A stretch of 40,799 nucleotides of DNA from Clostridium sp. OF09-36 (GTDB lineage: Bacteria > Bacillota > Clostridia > Lachnospirales > Lachnospiraceae). The notes beneath the pieces were generated by a model, which was given only the letters and a program-made list of their open reading frames with translations, ran no database searches and was not told where the DNA came from. The DNA lies in the NCBI RefSeq assembly GCF_003481985.1, contig NZ_QUMD01000030.1, forward strand, positions 1 through 40,799. Reading direction: 5' to 3'. Below, piece by piece: positions 8,871-16,824 of this stretch (within the stretch, counting starts at the first letter, position 1; each line of letters opens with the position of its first letter). The position numbers were made by a program, and so were the translations under genes.

Positions 8871-8899
8871 ATTTTACAAAGATATTTAGGGAAAGTCAA
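8871..8899 (-). promoter_or_regulatory. Promoter for the HPr-like gene
   Basis: On the minus strand TTGACT (complement of 8894-8899) and TAAAAT (complement of 8871-8876) are spaced by 17 bp, about 70 bp upstream of the start codon. Confidence 0.7.
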
Positions 8900-9000
8900 T
8901 AGGGAGTTTTCAAGAAAACAGGTTAAATGTTTGTTAGGAATTTTGGTTCTGAAACAACTGTAGCTTGTTAGAAAAACAACAGAGAATAAGGAGAAAAAAT

Positions 9001-10320
9001 ATGAGAACGGCAGCATTGCACAATCTGGGCTGCAAGGTGAATTCTTATGAAACCGAAGCAATGCAGCAGCTTCTGGAAGAAGCCGGATACGAGATTGTGC
9101 CATTCCATGAAAAAGCCGATGTTTACATCATCAATACCTGTTCCGTGACCAATATCGCGGACCGCAAGTCCAGACAGATGCTGCACCGGGCTAAAAAGCA
9201 GAATCCGGATGCCGTGGTGGTTGCAGCAGGCTGCTATGTACAGGCAGCGGCTGAAGAATTAAAGGCTGACCTGGCGGTCGATGTCATCATCGGAAATAAT
9301 AAAAAGCAGGACCTGGTCCCGATCCTGGAAGAATATTTTCAGGACCACACGGACAGTGACCATGTCATTGAAATTGGCCAGACACAGGAGTACGAACGTC
9401 TTTCCATCCATAAGATCGCGGACCATACCCGCGCCTTTTTAAAGGTACAGGACGGCTGCAACCAATTTTGCAGCTACTGCATCATTCCGTACACCCGTGG
9501 CCGGGTTCGCAGCCGCAGGCCGGAGGAGGTCGTGGCTGAGGTAAGGGAGTTAGCGGCAGCAGGTTATCAGGAAGTGGTTCTGACCGGAATCCATTTAAGC
9601 TCTTATGGAGTAGATTTTGAAGAGGAGCATAAGGAAACATTGCTGAGTCTGATCCGCCAGGTACATGAGGTAGAGGGGATCAAACGCATCCGTCTCGGCT
9701 CTTTGGAGCCGCGGATCATCACAGAGGAGTTCGCAAAGGCGCTGGCCGGCATGCCGAAATTCTGCCCGCATTTCCACCTGTCCTTACAGAGCGGCTGCGA
9801 CGAGACCTTAAAACGGATGAACCGCCATTATACTACAGAGGAATATGCAGAGGGCTGCGCGATCCTGCGCCGTTTCTTCGATAATCCGGCTGTCACGACC
9901 GACGTGATCGTGGGCTTCCCGGGAGAAACCGAGGAAGAATTTGCGGTAACAAAAGCCTTTTTAGAGCAGACCGGCTTCTATGAGATGCACATTTTCAAAT
10001 ATTCCAGACGAGCAGGAACCCGCGCGGACCGCATGCCGGACCAGATTCCGGAGCAGGTGAAAACTGCCAGAAGTGAGATTTTATTAAAACTTGAAAAGCA
10101 GATGTCAAAAGCATACCGGGAAAGCTTTCTTGGAAAGAAAAAGACGGTACTTCTCGAGGAAAAAACTGAGATCGATGGTGTGGAATATATGATCGGCCAT
10201 ACCATGGAATATGTAAAAGCTGTGGTGCCTTATGCAGAAAACCTGAAGAATAAAATGGCGGAAGGAGTCCTTGTCAGGGCGATGAACGATGAAGTTCTGC
10301 TGCTGGATACGCATGCGTGA
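9001..10320 (+). CDS. mtaB: tRNA (t6A37) methylthiotransferase MtaB
   Basis: MtaB is a radical-SAM enzyme that converts t6A37 to ms2t6A in tRNAs decoding ANN codons. The N-terminal UPF0004 cluster cysteines are C11, C47 and C78. The radical-SAM motif CxxxCxxC is C153, C157 and C160, followed by GRVRSR and a C-terminal TRAM region. The start at 9001 is set by AAGGAG just upstream; 12 earlier in-frame codons are unlikely. The last codons (THA, stop) lie inside a dispersed palindromic repeat, so the extreme C-terminus was probably shaped by that element. In Bacillus mtaB follows prmA-rsmE, as it broadly does here. Confidence 0.95.
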   Translation: MRTAALHNLGCKVNSYETEAMQQLLEEAGYEIVPFHEKADVYIINTCSVTNIADRKSRQMLHRAKKQNPDAVVVAAGCYVQAAAEELKADLAVDVIIGNNKKQDLVPILEEYFQDHTDSDHVIEIGQTQEYERLSIHKIADHTRAFLKVQDGCNQFCSYCIIPYTRGRVRSRRPEEVVAEVRELAAAGYQEVVLTGIHLSSYGVDFEEEHKETLLSLIRQVHEVEGIKRIRLGSLEPRIITEEFAKALAGMPKFCPHFHLSLQSGCDETLKRMNRHYTTEEYAEGCAILRRFFDNPAVTTDVIVGFPGETEEEFAVTKAFLEQTGFYEMHIFKYSRRAGTRADRMPDQIPEQVKTARSEILLKLEKQMSKAYRESFLGKKKTVLLEEKTEIDGVEYMIGHTMEYVKAVVPYAENLKNKMAEGVLVRAMNDEVLLLDTHA

Positions 10321-10330
10321 ACAGCAACAA
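10308..10330. repeat. Dispersed palindromic element, copy 1 (overlaps mtaB stop)
   Basis: It contains ACGCATGCGTGAACAGCAAC, matching the right part of the perfect palindrome at 40276-40307. It overlaps the last codons and stop of mtaB. Confidence 0.7.
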
Positions 10331-10355
10331 CTCGAATAGCAGCGAAGCCTTGCGC

Positions 10356-10384
10356 TTGACGAATCCTGGAAAGTAGTATAGAAT
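10356..10384 (+). promoter_or_regulatory. Promoter for the ireB-ruvX-DUF1292 genes
   Basis: TTGACG (10356-10361) and TAGAAT (10379-10384) are spaced by 17 bp, 30 bp upstream of the ireB start. Confidence 0.75.
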
Positions 10385-10414
10385 AGAGAAGAATAGTTAA
10401 AGGACGTGAACAAT

Positions 10415-10675
10415 ATGGGCGAAATTCATAACACACAGTTTTTTAAAGCAGTACAGGAGAACAAAATGGATGTCAGCCAGGTTTTGGAGCAGGTGTACGT
10501 GGCGCTGACGGAAAAGGGTTATAATCCGGTAAACCAGATCGTAGGCTATATTATGTCCGGGGATCCAACCTATATCACCAGCCATAAAGGTGCCAGAAGT
10601 CTGATCATGAAAGTAGAGCGTGATGAGATTCTGGAAGAGCTGATGTCTGTTTATATCGACGCGAAGTTGAAATAA
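10415..10675 (+). CDS. ireB: IreB family regulatory phosphoprotein (YrzL, UPF0297)
   Basis: IreB is a small cytoplasmic protein phosphorylated by the PASTA kinase IreK in enterococci, where it acts on cell-envelope stress tolerance. This 86-residue product has the family core QVLEQVYVALTEKGYNP, VGYIMSGDPTYITSH and ARSLIMKVERDEILEEL. The ATG at 10415 is chosen over the GTG at 10406 because AAAGGA is 10 bp upstream of it. It is followed by ruvX and a DUF1292 gene, the usual Firmicutes order. A gap of about 285 bp separates it from ruvX. Confidence 0.92.
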   Translation: MGEIHNTQFFKAVQENKMDVSQVLEQVYVALTEKGYNPVNQIVGYIMSGDPTYITSHKGARSLIMKVERDEILEELMSVYIDAKLK

Positions 10676-10792
10676 AGAAGACGTGTGCCTGATATAATGA
10701 GTGAAAGTGAGTCAGAAAACTGGTTGCAGGTTTTTGACGAACGGCGAAATTATGGAGTGATGATATCACGAAATGATGAACGAAAGATGATT

Positions 10793-10830
10793 GCCAGCCA
10801 TATCCGTCCGGAGAGGCTGGCAGTTTTGTG
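10793..10830 (+). terminator. Possible weak terminator between ireB and ruvX
   Basis: GCCAGCC (10793-10799) pairs with GGCTGGC (10815-10821), followed by a short mixed T-rich stretch. The weak T tract makes this tentative. Confidence 0.35.
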
Positions 10831-10868
10831 TTGCCATGCAGCCGGAAAAGCTGCCGCTGGCCGGTTTG

Positions 10869-10932
10869 GCTGATTTAGAATGCGAAACACCGGCAAAATC
10901 CTGTTATTGGGCACGCATGCGGGAACAGCAAC
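10869..10932. repeat. Dispersed palindromic element, copy 2
   Basis: This sits in the gap before ruvX. It has the CCGGCAAAATCC arm and the ACGCATGCGGGAACAGCAAC arm, in the same order as in the full copy near 40237-40307, with several mismatches. Confidence 0.65.
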
Positions 10933-10961
10933 GTATATAGAAATGAATAAGGAAAAATTTT

Positions 10962-11381
10962 ATGAGACTTTTAGGACTGGACTATGGATCCAAAACAGTA
11001 GGGGTAGCAGTCTGCGATCCGTTGGGCATAACCGCCCAGGGTGTGGAGACGATTACCCGGAAAGAAGAAAATAAGCTGCGTAAGACCCTTGCCCGGATTG
11101 AAGCCCTTGTGGCGGAATATCAGGTTGAAACGATCGTTTTGGGATATCCTAAGAATATGGATGATTCTATTGGGGAACGTGCAAAGAAAACAGAAGAATT
11201 TCGCGATATGCTTGTGCGCAGGACTGGCCTTCCGGTTGTCTTGTGGGACGAGCGTCTGACAACTATTGAAGCAAATGAGATTCTGATCGAAAGCGGAGTG
11301 CGCAGAGAAGACCGGAAAAAGGTGATCGACAAGATTGCGGCCACTTTGATCCTGCAGTCGTATCTGGGCTCCCTGAAGTAA
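10962..11381 (+). CDS. ruvX: Putative Holliday junction resolvase / pre-16S rRNA nuclease RuvX (YqgF)
   Basis: YqgF-family proteins have an RNase H-like fold; members have been reported as Holliday junction resolvases and as pre-16S rRNA processing nucleases. The 139-residue product opens with RLLGLDYGSKTVGVAV, where D7 is the first acidic catalytic residue, and carries DERLTT and DKIAATLILQSYL near the C-terminus. A ribosome binding site AAGGA precedes the ATG. Its place after ireB and before a DUF1292 gene matches Bacillus yrrK. Confidence 0.95.
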   Translation: MRLLGLDYGSKTVGVAVCDPLGITAQGVETITRKEENKLRKTLARIEALVAEYQVETIVLGYPKNMDDSIGERAKKTEEFRDMLVRRTGLPVVLWDERLTTIEANEILIESGVRREDRKKVIDKIAATLILQSYLGSLK

Positions 11382-11390
11382 AAAAACGTG

Positions 11391-11417
11391 GTAACTGTGA
11401 AGGTACTGAACAGTTAC
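11391..11417. repeat. Inverted repeat of a second dispersed family, copy 1
   Basis: GTAACTGT (11391-11398) pairs perfectly with ACAGTTAC (11410-11417). A related unit lies at 16506-16534. There is no T tract, so it is not a classical terminator. Confidence 0.55.
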
Positions 11418-11473
11418 AAAATGTGATTGTTTGTGCAACACGTGAATAGTGACAAAAAACAGGAGAGAACGTG

Positions 11474-11743
11474 ATGGAAGAGAAAATTACCCTGCAGACC
11501 GATACTGGGGAAAGTGTGGATTTTTATGTTCTGGAGGAAACCCGGATCAATGGAATGAATTACCTTCTTGTGACAGATTCCGACGATGAAGAGGATGGCG
11601 AGTGCTATATCTTAAAGGATGTTTCCAAGGCAGAGGATAGCGATGCGGTATACGAGTTTGTAGAGAACGATGATGAGATGGACTATCTCTTCAAAATTTT
11701 TACCGAATTAATGGAAGATATGGAAGTAGAGCTTCAGAAATAA
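11474..11743 (+). CDS. DUF1292 family protein (YrzB-like)
   Basis: A small acidic protein of 89 residues rich in Asp and Glu, with the family pattern of a short beta-strand core (ITLQTDTGESVDFYVLEE) and LLVTDSDDEEDGECYILKD. The function of DUF1292 is not established. It occupies the position of yrzB after ruvX, so it likely belongs to the same transcript. GGAGA lies 8 bp upstream of the ATG at 11474; a GTG one codon earlier is less likely. Confidence 0.88.
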   Translation: MEEKITLQTDTGESVDFYVLEETRINGMNYLLVTDSDDEEDGECYILKDVSKAEDSDAVYEFVENDDEMDYLFKIFTELMEDMEVELQK

Positions 11744-11838
11744 CGCTTCAGGGAATCAATCTTCAAAAAGCAGATTTTCAAGAAGTGGATCTTCAAAGTA
11801 AGCTTTTATGGAAAATAAATTGGAGGAAAATAGAAAGC

Positions 11839-14105
11839 ATGGAAAATCAGAACAATCAGAATGACAAACCGGCAGACGGATATTCCCAGGCACCACAGCA
11901 GGAAGAAAAGTCTGTACTGGCGGAGCTGGCTGAGTTTGTTTCCAGAAAGAAAGAAGCAGCGGTACAGAGCGTGAAAAGTGCACCGGTGCAGGAAACAATC
12001 CAGGAAGCAGGAGCTGCTGTAGAGAAAATGCAGCCGGAAAACCAGGAACAGAATGCAACTGGAGCGTCAGATGCAGCCGTGGCTGGTGCGCCGGAAGAAG
12101 CTGGTGCTGAGAAAACGGAACGTCCGGCAAGAAATAACCGCAGCAGGGGACCAAGAAGACCGAGAAGCGCGGCTAAGGCTCCGAAAAAGGAAGAAGGAGC
12201 AGAAGTTTCCGAAGAGGGCAAACAGCAGGAAGAAAGAAAGCCAAGAACCCAGAAAGCTGTACGGAACACAGCAGCCAGAGGAGAAAAAACGGCAAGAGGT
12301 GAGCGCACAGCCCGCACAGAGAAAGCAGATAAGGCAGCAGGTGCAGAGAAGCAGGTAAGAACGGAGAAGCTGCAAGAGCAGAGCGCCCGGCAAGAAGCGA
12401 AAAGCCGGTAAGGGCACCAAAAGCAAAGAATGTCCTGGCAGATACTGCTTCCAAGCCGAAGGTACGCATTATCCCGCTTGGCGGTCTGGAGCAGATCGGT
12501 ATGAATATTACCGCATTCGAGTATGAAGACACCATCGTGGTTGTCGACTGTGGTCTTGCATTCCCGACCGATGATATGCTGGGAATCGATCTGGTCATCC
12601 CGGATGTGACTTATCTGGAACGTAACATCGATAAAGTCAAAGGTTTTGTGATCACCCACGGACATGAGGACCATATTGGTGCACTTCCGTATATCTTACA
12701 GAAGATTAATGTTCCGGTATACGGTACCAAGCTGACCATTGCACTGATCGAGAATAAATTAAAAGAGCACAACCTGATGAAGAGCACCAAGCGCAAGGTG
12801 GTAAAACATGGCCAGTCCGTGAACTTAGGCTGCTTCCGCGTGGAGTTCATCAAGACGAACCACAGCATTGCGGATTCCGCAGCACTTGCACTGTTTACCC
12901 CGGCCGGCATCATCGTGCACACCGGAGACTTTAAGGTAGATTACACTCCGGTGTTTGGTGATGCATTTGACCTGGCACGTTTTGCAGAGCTGGGAAGAAA
13001 AGGCGTTCTGGCACTCTTAAGCGATAGCACAAACGCGATCCGCAAGGGCTTCACCGCTTCTGAGCGTACCGTAGGCAAGACTTTCGATGCAATCTTCGCA
13101 GAGCATAAGAATAACCGTATCATCGTGGCAACCTTCGCATCCAACGTAGACCGTGTGCAGCAGATCATCTTCACTGCAGAAAAATACGGACGTAAGGTTG
13201 TTGTAGAGGGCCGGAGCATGGTCAATGTCATTGGCACAGCGAATGAGCTGGGCTACATCAACATTTCCGATGGCACCCTCATCGAGATCGACCAGTTAAA
13301 GAATTATCCGGACGAGCAGACCGTTCTGATCACCACAGGAAGCCAGGGCGAGTCCATGGCGGCCTTGTCCCGTATGGCATCCGGTCTGCACCGTAAGGTA
13401 TCCATTAAGCCAAACGATGTCGTGATCATGAGCTCTACCCCGATCCCGGGCAACGAAAAGCAGGTAGCGAAGGTCATCAACGAGCTGGCTATGCGTGGTG
13501 TTGAAGTCATCACCGAAGATACCCACGTATCCGGCCATGCATGCCAGGAGGAGATCAAGCTCATCTACTCCCTGCTGCATCCGAAGTATGCACTTCCGGT
13601 ACACGGAGAGTACCGTCACTTAATGGCAAACCAGTCTATCGCGACTGCAGTGGGTGTGCCGAAGGAAAATGTTCTGATCATGTCTTCCGGCGATGTTGTG
13701 GAGATCTGCGAGGATTCCTGCAAAGTGGTAGACCATGTCCAGCATGGCGGTATCCTGGTAGACGGCCTTGGTGTCGGCGATGTAGGAAACATCGTCCTGC
13801 GTGACCGTCAGAACCTGGCACAGAACGGTATCATCATCGTAGTCCTGACTCTGGAACGTTATAGCAACCAGCTTCTTGCAGGACCGGATATCGTATCCCG
13901 CGGTTTCGTCTATGTGAGAGAGTCTGAGGACCTCATGGACGAGGCAAAGCGTGTGGTAGATGACGCGGTAGCAGACTGCCTGAGCCGTCATGTGACCGAC
14001 TGGGGCAAGTTAAAGAATATAATCCGTGACAGCTTGAGTGACTTTATGTGGAAACGTATGAAGCGGAATCCGATGATTCTGCCGATCATTATGGAGGTTG
14101 AATAG
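11839..14105 (+). CDS. rnj: Ribonuclease J with a long disordered N-terminus, interrupted by one frameshift
   Basis: RNase J is a metallo-beta-lactamase/beta-CASP enzyme with 5'-3' exo- and endonuclease activity on RNA. The catalytic part begins near 12465 (VRIIPLGGLEQIGMN) and carries the metal motif HGHEDH, then the beta-CASP region (SDSTNA; TTGSQGES; HVSGHA) and a C-terminal domain. Ahead of it lie about 200 residues rich in Glu, Ala, Lys and Arg, with no fold visible. The N-terminal frame stops at 12411; the other frame reads KPVRAPKAKNVLADTA across the site. One missing A in the run at 12400-12403 would join them into 755 residues. The start at 11839 has GGAGG 12 bp upstream, slightly far. 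Confidence 0.9.
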
Positions 14106-14112
14106 GCTAAAG

Positions 14113-14511
14113 ATGAGCCATATCACCAAGGATATCAACAGGGTGACCGGAGCGGTCATCGGAATTTCAGGAAAGCTGATCCTGTATGCCATTGTGCTTC
14201 TTCTGCTGGCAGAGGGCATCACACGAGGTTATGCCTTTGGGCATTCCCTGTTTTATGAAAGTTCCGTGGAGCAGGCGCCGGGGCGGGATATTACCGTTAC
14301 GGTCCCACAGGGACAGAAAGATGCTGACACCATCCATGAACTGAAAATAGACGGACTCATTGACAACGAGCTTGCCATGCGGGTCCAGATGAAGTTTTAC
14401 GATTACGAGATTCATCCGGGAACCTATACGCTGAACACTTCCATGTCATCCAAAAAGATGCTTCAGATCCTGAATGAAAAGGTGGAAGAAGAGGAGGATA
14501 CAGCGTCATGA
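14113..14511 (+). CDS. Short MltG-like membrane protein without the catalytic domain
   Basis: The product (132 residues) has one membrane segment near residues 18-38 (GKLILYAIVLLLLAEG) followed by a YceG/MltG-like N-terminal module: DITVTVPQGQKDADTIHEL, GLIDN and the HPGTYTLNTSMSSKKMLQIL pattern. Full MltG, a septal peptidoglycan transglycosylase, is about 350 residues; the catalytic part is absent. The reading frame overlaps the next gene by 4 bp (ATGA), so this looks like a natural short form, not a broken gene. It occupies the place of yrrL/mltG in Bacillus, before trmR. The start is uncertain; a TTG at 14098 is an alternative. Confidence 0.75.
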   Translation: MSHITKDINRVTGAVIGISGKLILYAIVLLLLAEGITRGYAFGHSLFYESSVEQAPGRDITVTVPQGQKDADTIHELKIDGLIDNELAMRVQMKFYDYEIHPGTYTLNTSMSSKKMLQILNEKVEEEEDTAS

Positions 14512-15155
14512 TGGACCAGGATAGGATCACACAGTATATTCATTCCCTGGACCGGGGACATGGTGCCTTCTGTGACCAGATCGCAAAGACGGCGAGAGCC
14601 GGGCGTGTGCCGGTCATCCGGAAAGAAACTGCGGTTTTTCTGCAGACCATGGTAGCATCAAAACAGCCAAAGCACATTCTGGAGGTTGGGACGGCAGTTG
14701 GTTATTCTGCCCTTTTGATGGCACAGGTTATGCCGGAAGGTACAGATATTATTACCATTGAAAAATATGAACCGCGCATTCCCGTGGCACGGGAGAATTT
14801 TGAAAAGGCAGGAATGTCTGACCGGATCACCCTTTTAGAGGGCGATGCAGGAGCTATTTTAAAAGAACTCGACGGGCCATTCGATTTTATCTTTATGGAT
14901 GCGGCCAAGGGACAGTATATCCACTGGCTGCCGGATATTATCCGCCTGTTATCTCCGGGCGGTGTGTTGTTTTCCGACAATGTGCTGCAGGACGGCGATA
15001 TCATAGAGTCCCGCTTCGCAGTCGAGCGCCGCAACCGCACGATCCATGCGCGTATGCGGGAATATCTGTATACACTGACACACATGCCGGAATTCCAGAC
15101 CAGCGTGATCCCGATTGGGGATGGAGTTGCGTTAAGCGTGAAAATCAGTGGATAA
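14508..15155 (+). CDS. trmR: O-methyltransferase, probable tRNA 5-hydroxyuridine methyltransferase TrmR
   Basis: A class I SAM methyltransferase of 215 residues with ILEVGTAVGYSALLMAQ for cofactor binding and FIFMDAAKGQY for the metal/substrate region, as in COG4122. Bacillus TrmR (YrrM) methylates 5-hydroxyuridine at tRNA position 34 to 5-methoxyuridine. The next gene encodes a TrhP-type peptidase-U32 protein, which makes 5-hydroxyuridine, so the same role is inferred here. GGAGG precedes the first ATG; it overlaps the preceding gene by 4 bp. Confidence 0.88.
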   Translation: MMDQDRITQYIHSLDRGHGAFCDQIAKTARAGRVPVIRKETAVFLQTMVASKQPKHILEVGTAVGYSALLMAQVMPEGTDIITIEKYEPRIPVARENFEKAGMSDRITLLEGDAGAILKELDGPFDFIFMDAAKGQYIHWLPDIIRLLSPGGVLFSDNVLQDGDIIESRFAVERRNRTIHARMREYLYTLTHMPEFQTSVIPIGDGVALSVKISG

Positions 15156-15285
15156 ATATTGTCTGAAAGACGAAAATTGTGGATAAGATGGCAACAGAAA
15201 TCTTGCAGCTGCAAAGATTGACATGAAGGAATATGCACAGTAGTTGCAAAATTGTAGAAAAGAAACAAACTGACAGGGAAAAAAT

Positions 15286-16520
15286 ATGAGAGAAACAGAA
15301 TTACTGATACCGGCAGGCAGCCTGGATGTCTTAAAAACAGCAGTCATCTACGGTGCGGATGCCGTATATCTGGCGGAGAGGCGTTCGGCCTCAGAGCCAA
15401 GGCAAAGAATTTTACCAATGAAGAAATCAAGGAAGGCATTGCGTTTGCACACGAGCGCGGGGTAAAGGTTTATATCACAGCCAATATCCTGGCGCACAAC
15501 GACGATCTGGCGGGTGTGGAGCAGTACTTTGAGGAATTGAAGGAAATCCGTCCGGATGCCCTCATCATCTCCGATCCGGGCGTATTTGCGATCGCAAAGC
15601 GCGTACTTCCGGACATGGAGCTGCATGTCAGCACCCAGGCAAACAACACCAACTACGGAACCTACCTGTTCTGGCATCAGCTTGGCGCAAAGCGTGTGGT
15701 ATCTGCCCGTGAGCTTTCCTTAAAGGAAATTAAAGAAATCCGTGCACACATTCCGGACGATATGGAGATCGAAAGCTTCATTCACGGAGCTATGTGTATT
15801 TCCTATTCCGGGCGGTGCCTGCTGAGCAATTTCCTGGTGGGAAGAGATGCAAACCAGGGTGCCTGCACGCATCCGTGCCGCTGGAAATATTCCGTTGTGG
15901 AAGAGACCAGACCGGGCGAGTATATGCCGGTTTACGAAAATGAGCGCGGCACTTACATCTTCAACTCCAAGGATCTGTGCATGATCGAGCATATTCCGGA
16001 GCTTATCGATGCCGGTATCGACAGCTTTAAGATCGAGGGCCGCATGAAGACTGCCCTGTATGTGGCAACCGTAGCACGCACCTACCGCAAGGCAATCGAT
16101 GATTACAAGAAGGATCCGGCCCTGTACCAGAAAAACATGGAATGGTACAAGGAAGAGATTGGCAAATGCACTTACCGTGAATTTACCACCGGATTTTACT
16201 TCGGAAAGCCGACCACCGACAGCCAGATCTACGACAGCAACACTTACGTGAAAAACTACACCTATCTCGGTACCGTAGAGGAAGTCCGGGAGGATGGCTG
16301 CTGCCGCATTGAGCAGAAGAATAAGTTTACCGTAGGCGAGCAGATTGAGATCATGAAGCCGGACGGCCGCAATATCCTGGTGACCGTAAAATCCATTACG
16401 GACGAGGAGGGAAATGCCATGGAGAGCGCACCGCATCCAAAGCAGATCCTGTGGGTAGACCTTGGCTGTGAGGTCAGCCCTTACGACATTTTAAGAAGAA
16501 GTGAAGGAACTGTTCAGTAG
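15286..16520 (+). CDS. trhP: Peptidase U32 family protein, probable tRNA 5-hydroxyuridine synthesis protein TrhP, with one frameshift
   Basis: TrhP-type U32 proteins are needed for prephenate-dependent hydroxylation of tRNA U34. The N-terminal ELLIPAGSLDVLKTAVIYGADAVYL is at 15286-15370. The frame then breaks and resumes as GLRAKAKNFTNEE after one missing G in CTGGCGG (15372-15373). The U32 signature IHGAMCISYSGRCLLSN and GACTHPCRWKY follow. The restored protein has 411 residues, normal for this group. Bacillus has two tandem copies (yrrN, yrrO); only one is here. The stop TAG lies inside a dispersed inverted repeat. A clear terminator follows. Confidence 0.9.
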
Positions 16521-16534
16521 ATCTGCGCAGTTAC
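16506..16534. repeat. Inverted repeat of the second dispersed family, copy 2 (overlaps trhP stop)
   Basis: GAACTGTTCAGT and CGCAGTTAC resemble the complement of the unit at 11391-11417 (GTAACTGTTCAGT, then CACAGTTAC). It overlaps the trhP stop codon. Confidence 0.45.
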
Positions 16535-16572
16535 GAAGTGAAATGGAATAACAAAGCATATGCTTTATAGTT

Positions 16573-16604
16573 AAAAGCTCTGGCGAAGGCCAGGGCTTTT
16601 TTCG
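16573..16604 (+). terminator. Rho-independent terminator after trhP
   Basis: AAAAGCTCTGGC (16573-16584) pairs with GCCAGGGCTTTT (16589-16600) around a 4-nt loop, followed by TT. Confidence 0.9.
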
Positions 16605-16667
16605 TAGTGCACATTGCCAGAAAATTGCATCCTTAAATAAGCATTCGTAAATAAAATTGTATACATC

Positions 16668-16696
16668 TCGACTTTAACGCGTTGACGTGCTATACT
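16668..16696 (+). promoter_or_regulatory. Promoter for the etfB-etfA-lactate dehydrogenase genes
   Basis: TCGACT (16668-16673) and TATACT (16691-16696) are spaced by 17 bp, about 130 bp upstream of etfB. A palindromic repeat copy lies between this promoter and the gene and would be transcribed in the leader. Confidence 0.55.
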
Positions 16697-16760
16697 AGAT
16701 GACAGCTACTGAAAATGATTCGCAGTAACTGCGTATTACCATTGCATTTACATTTGCAGC

Positions 16761-16799
16761 AAAATCCGCTGCTGTCTGCGCATCGCGTGAACAGCAGCG
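16761..16799. repeat. Dispersed palindromic element, copy 3 (etfB leader)
   Basis: CGCTGCTGT (16767-16775) pairs perfectly with ACAGCAGCG (16791-16799) around GCATCGCGTGA. It is preceded by CAAAATC, as in the full copy near 40237-40307. Confidence 0.65.
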
Positions 16800-16824
16800 A
16801 TAAAAGAGGGAAAGGTTATTTGCT

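Noticed and set aside
10685..11074. Two short plus-strand frames between ireB and ruvX
   Set aside because: They cover a terminator-like stem and a palindromic repeat copy, and the second overlaps ruvX in another frame.
12391..12423. Programmed frameshifting in rnj at an A run
   Set aside because: The same kind of one-base loss occurs in seven other genes without slippery signals, so a common sequence error is the simpler explanation.
11856..12674. A 272-codon minus-strand frame rich in Ser, Phe and Cys
   Set aside because: It is the complement of the low-complexity RNase J N-terminus; its composition follows from that.
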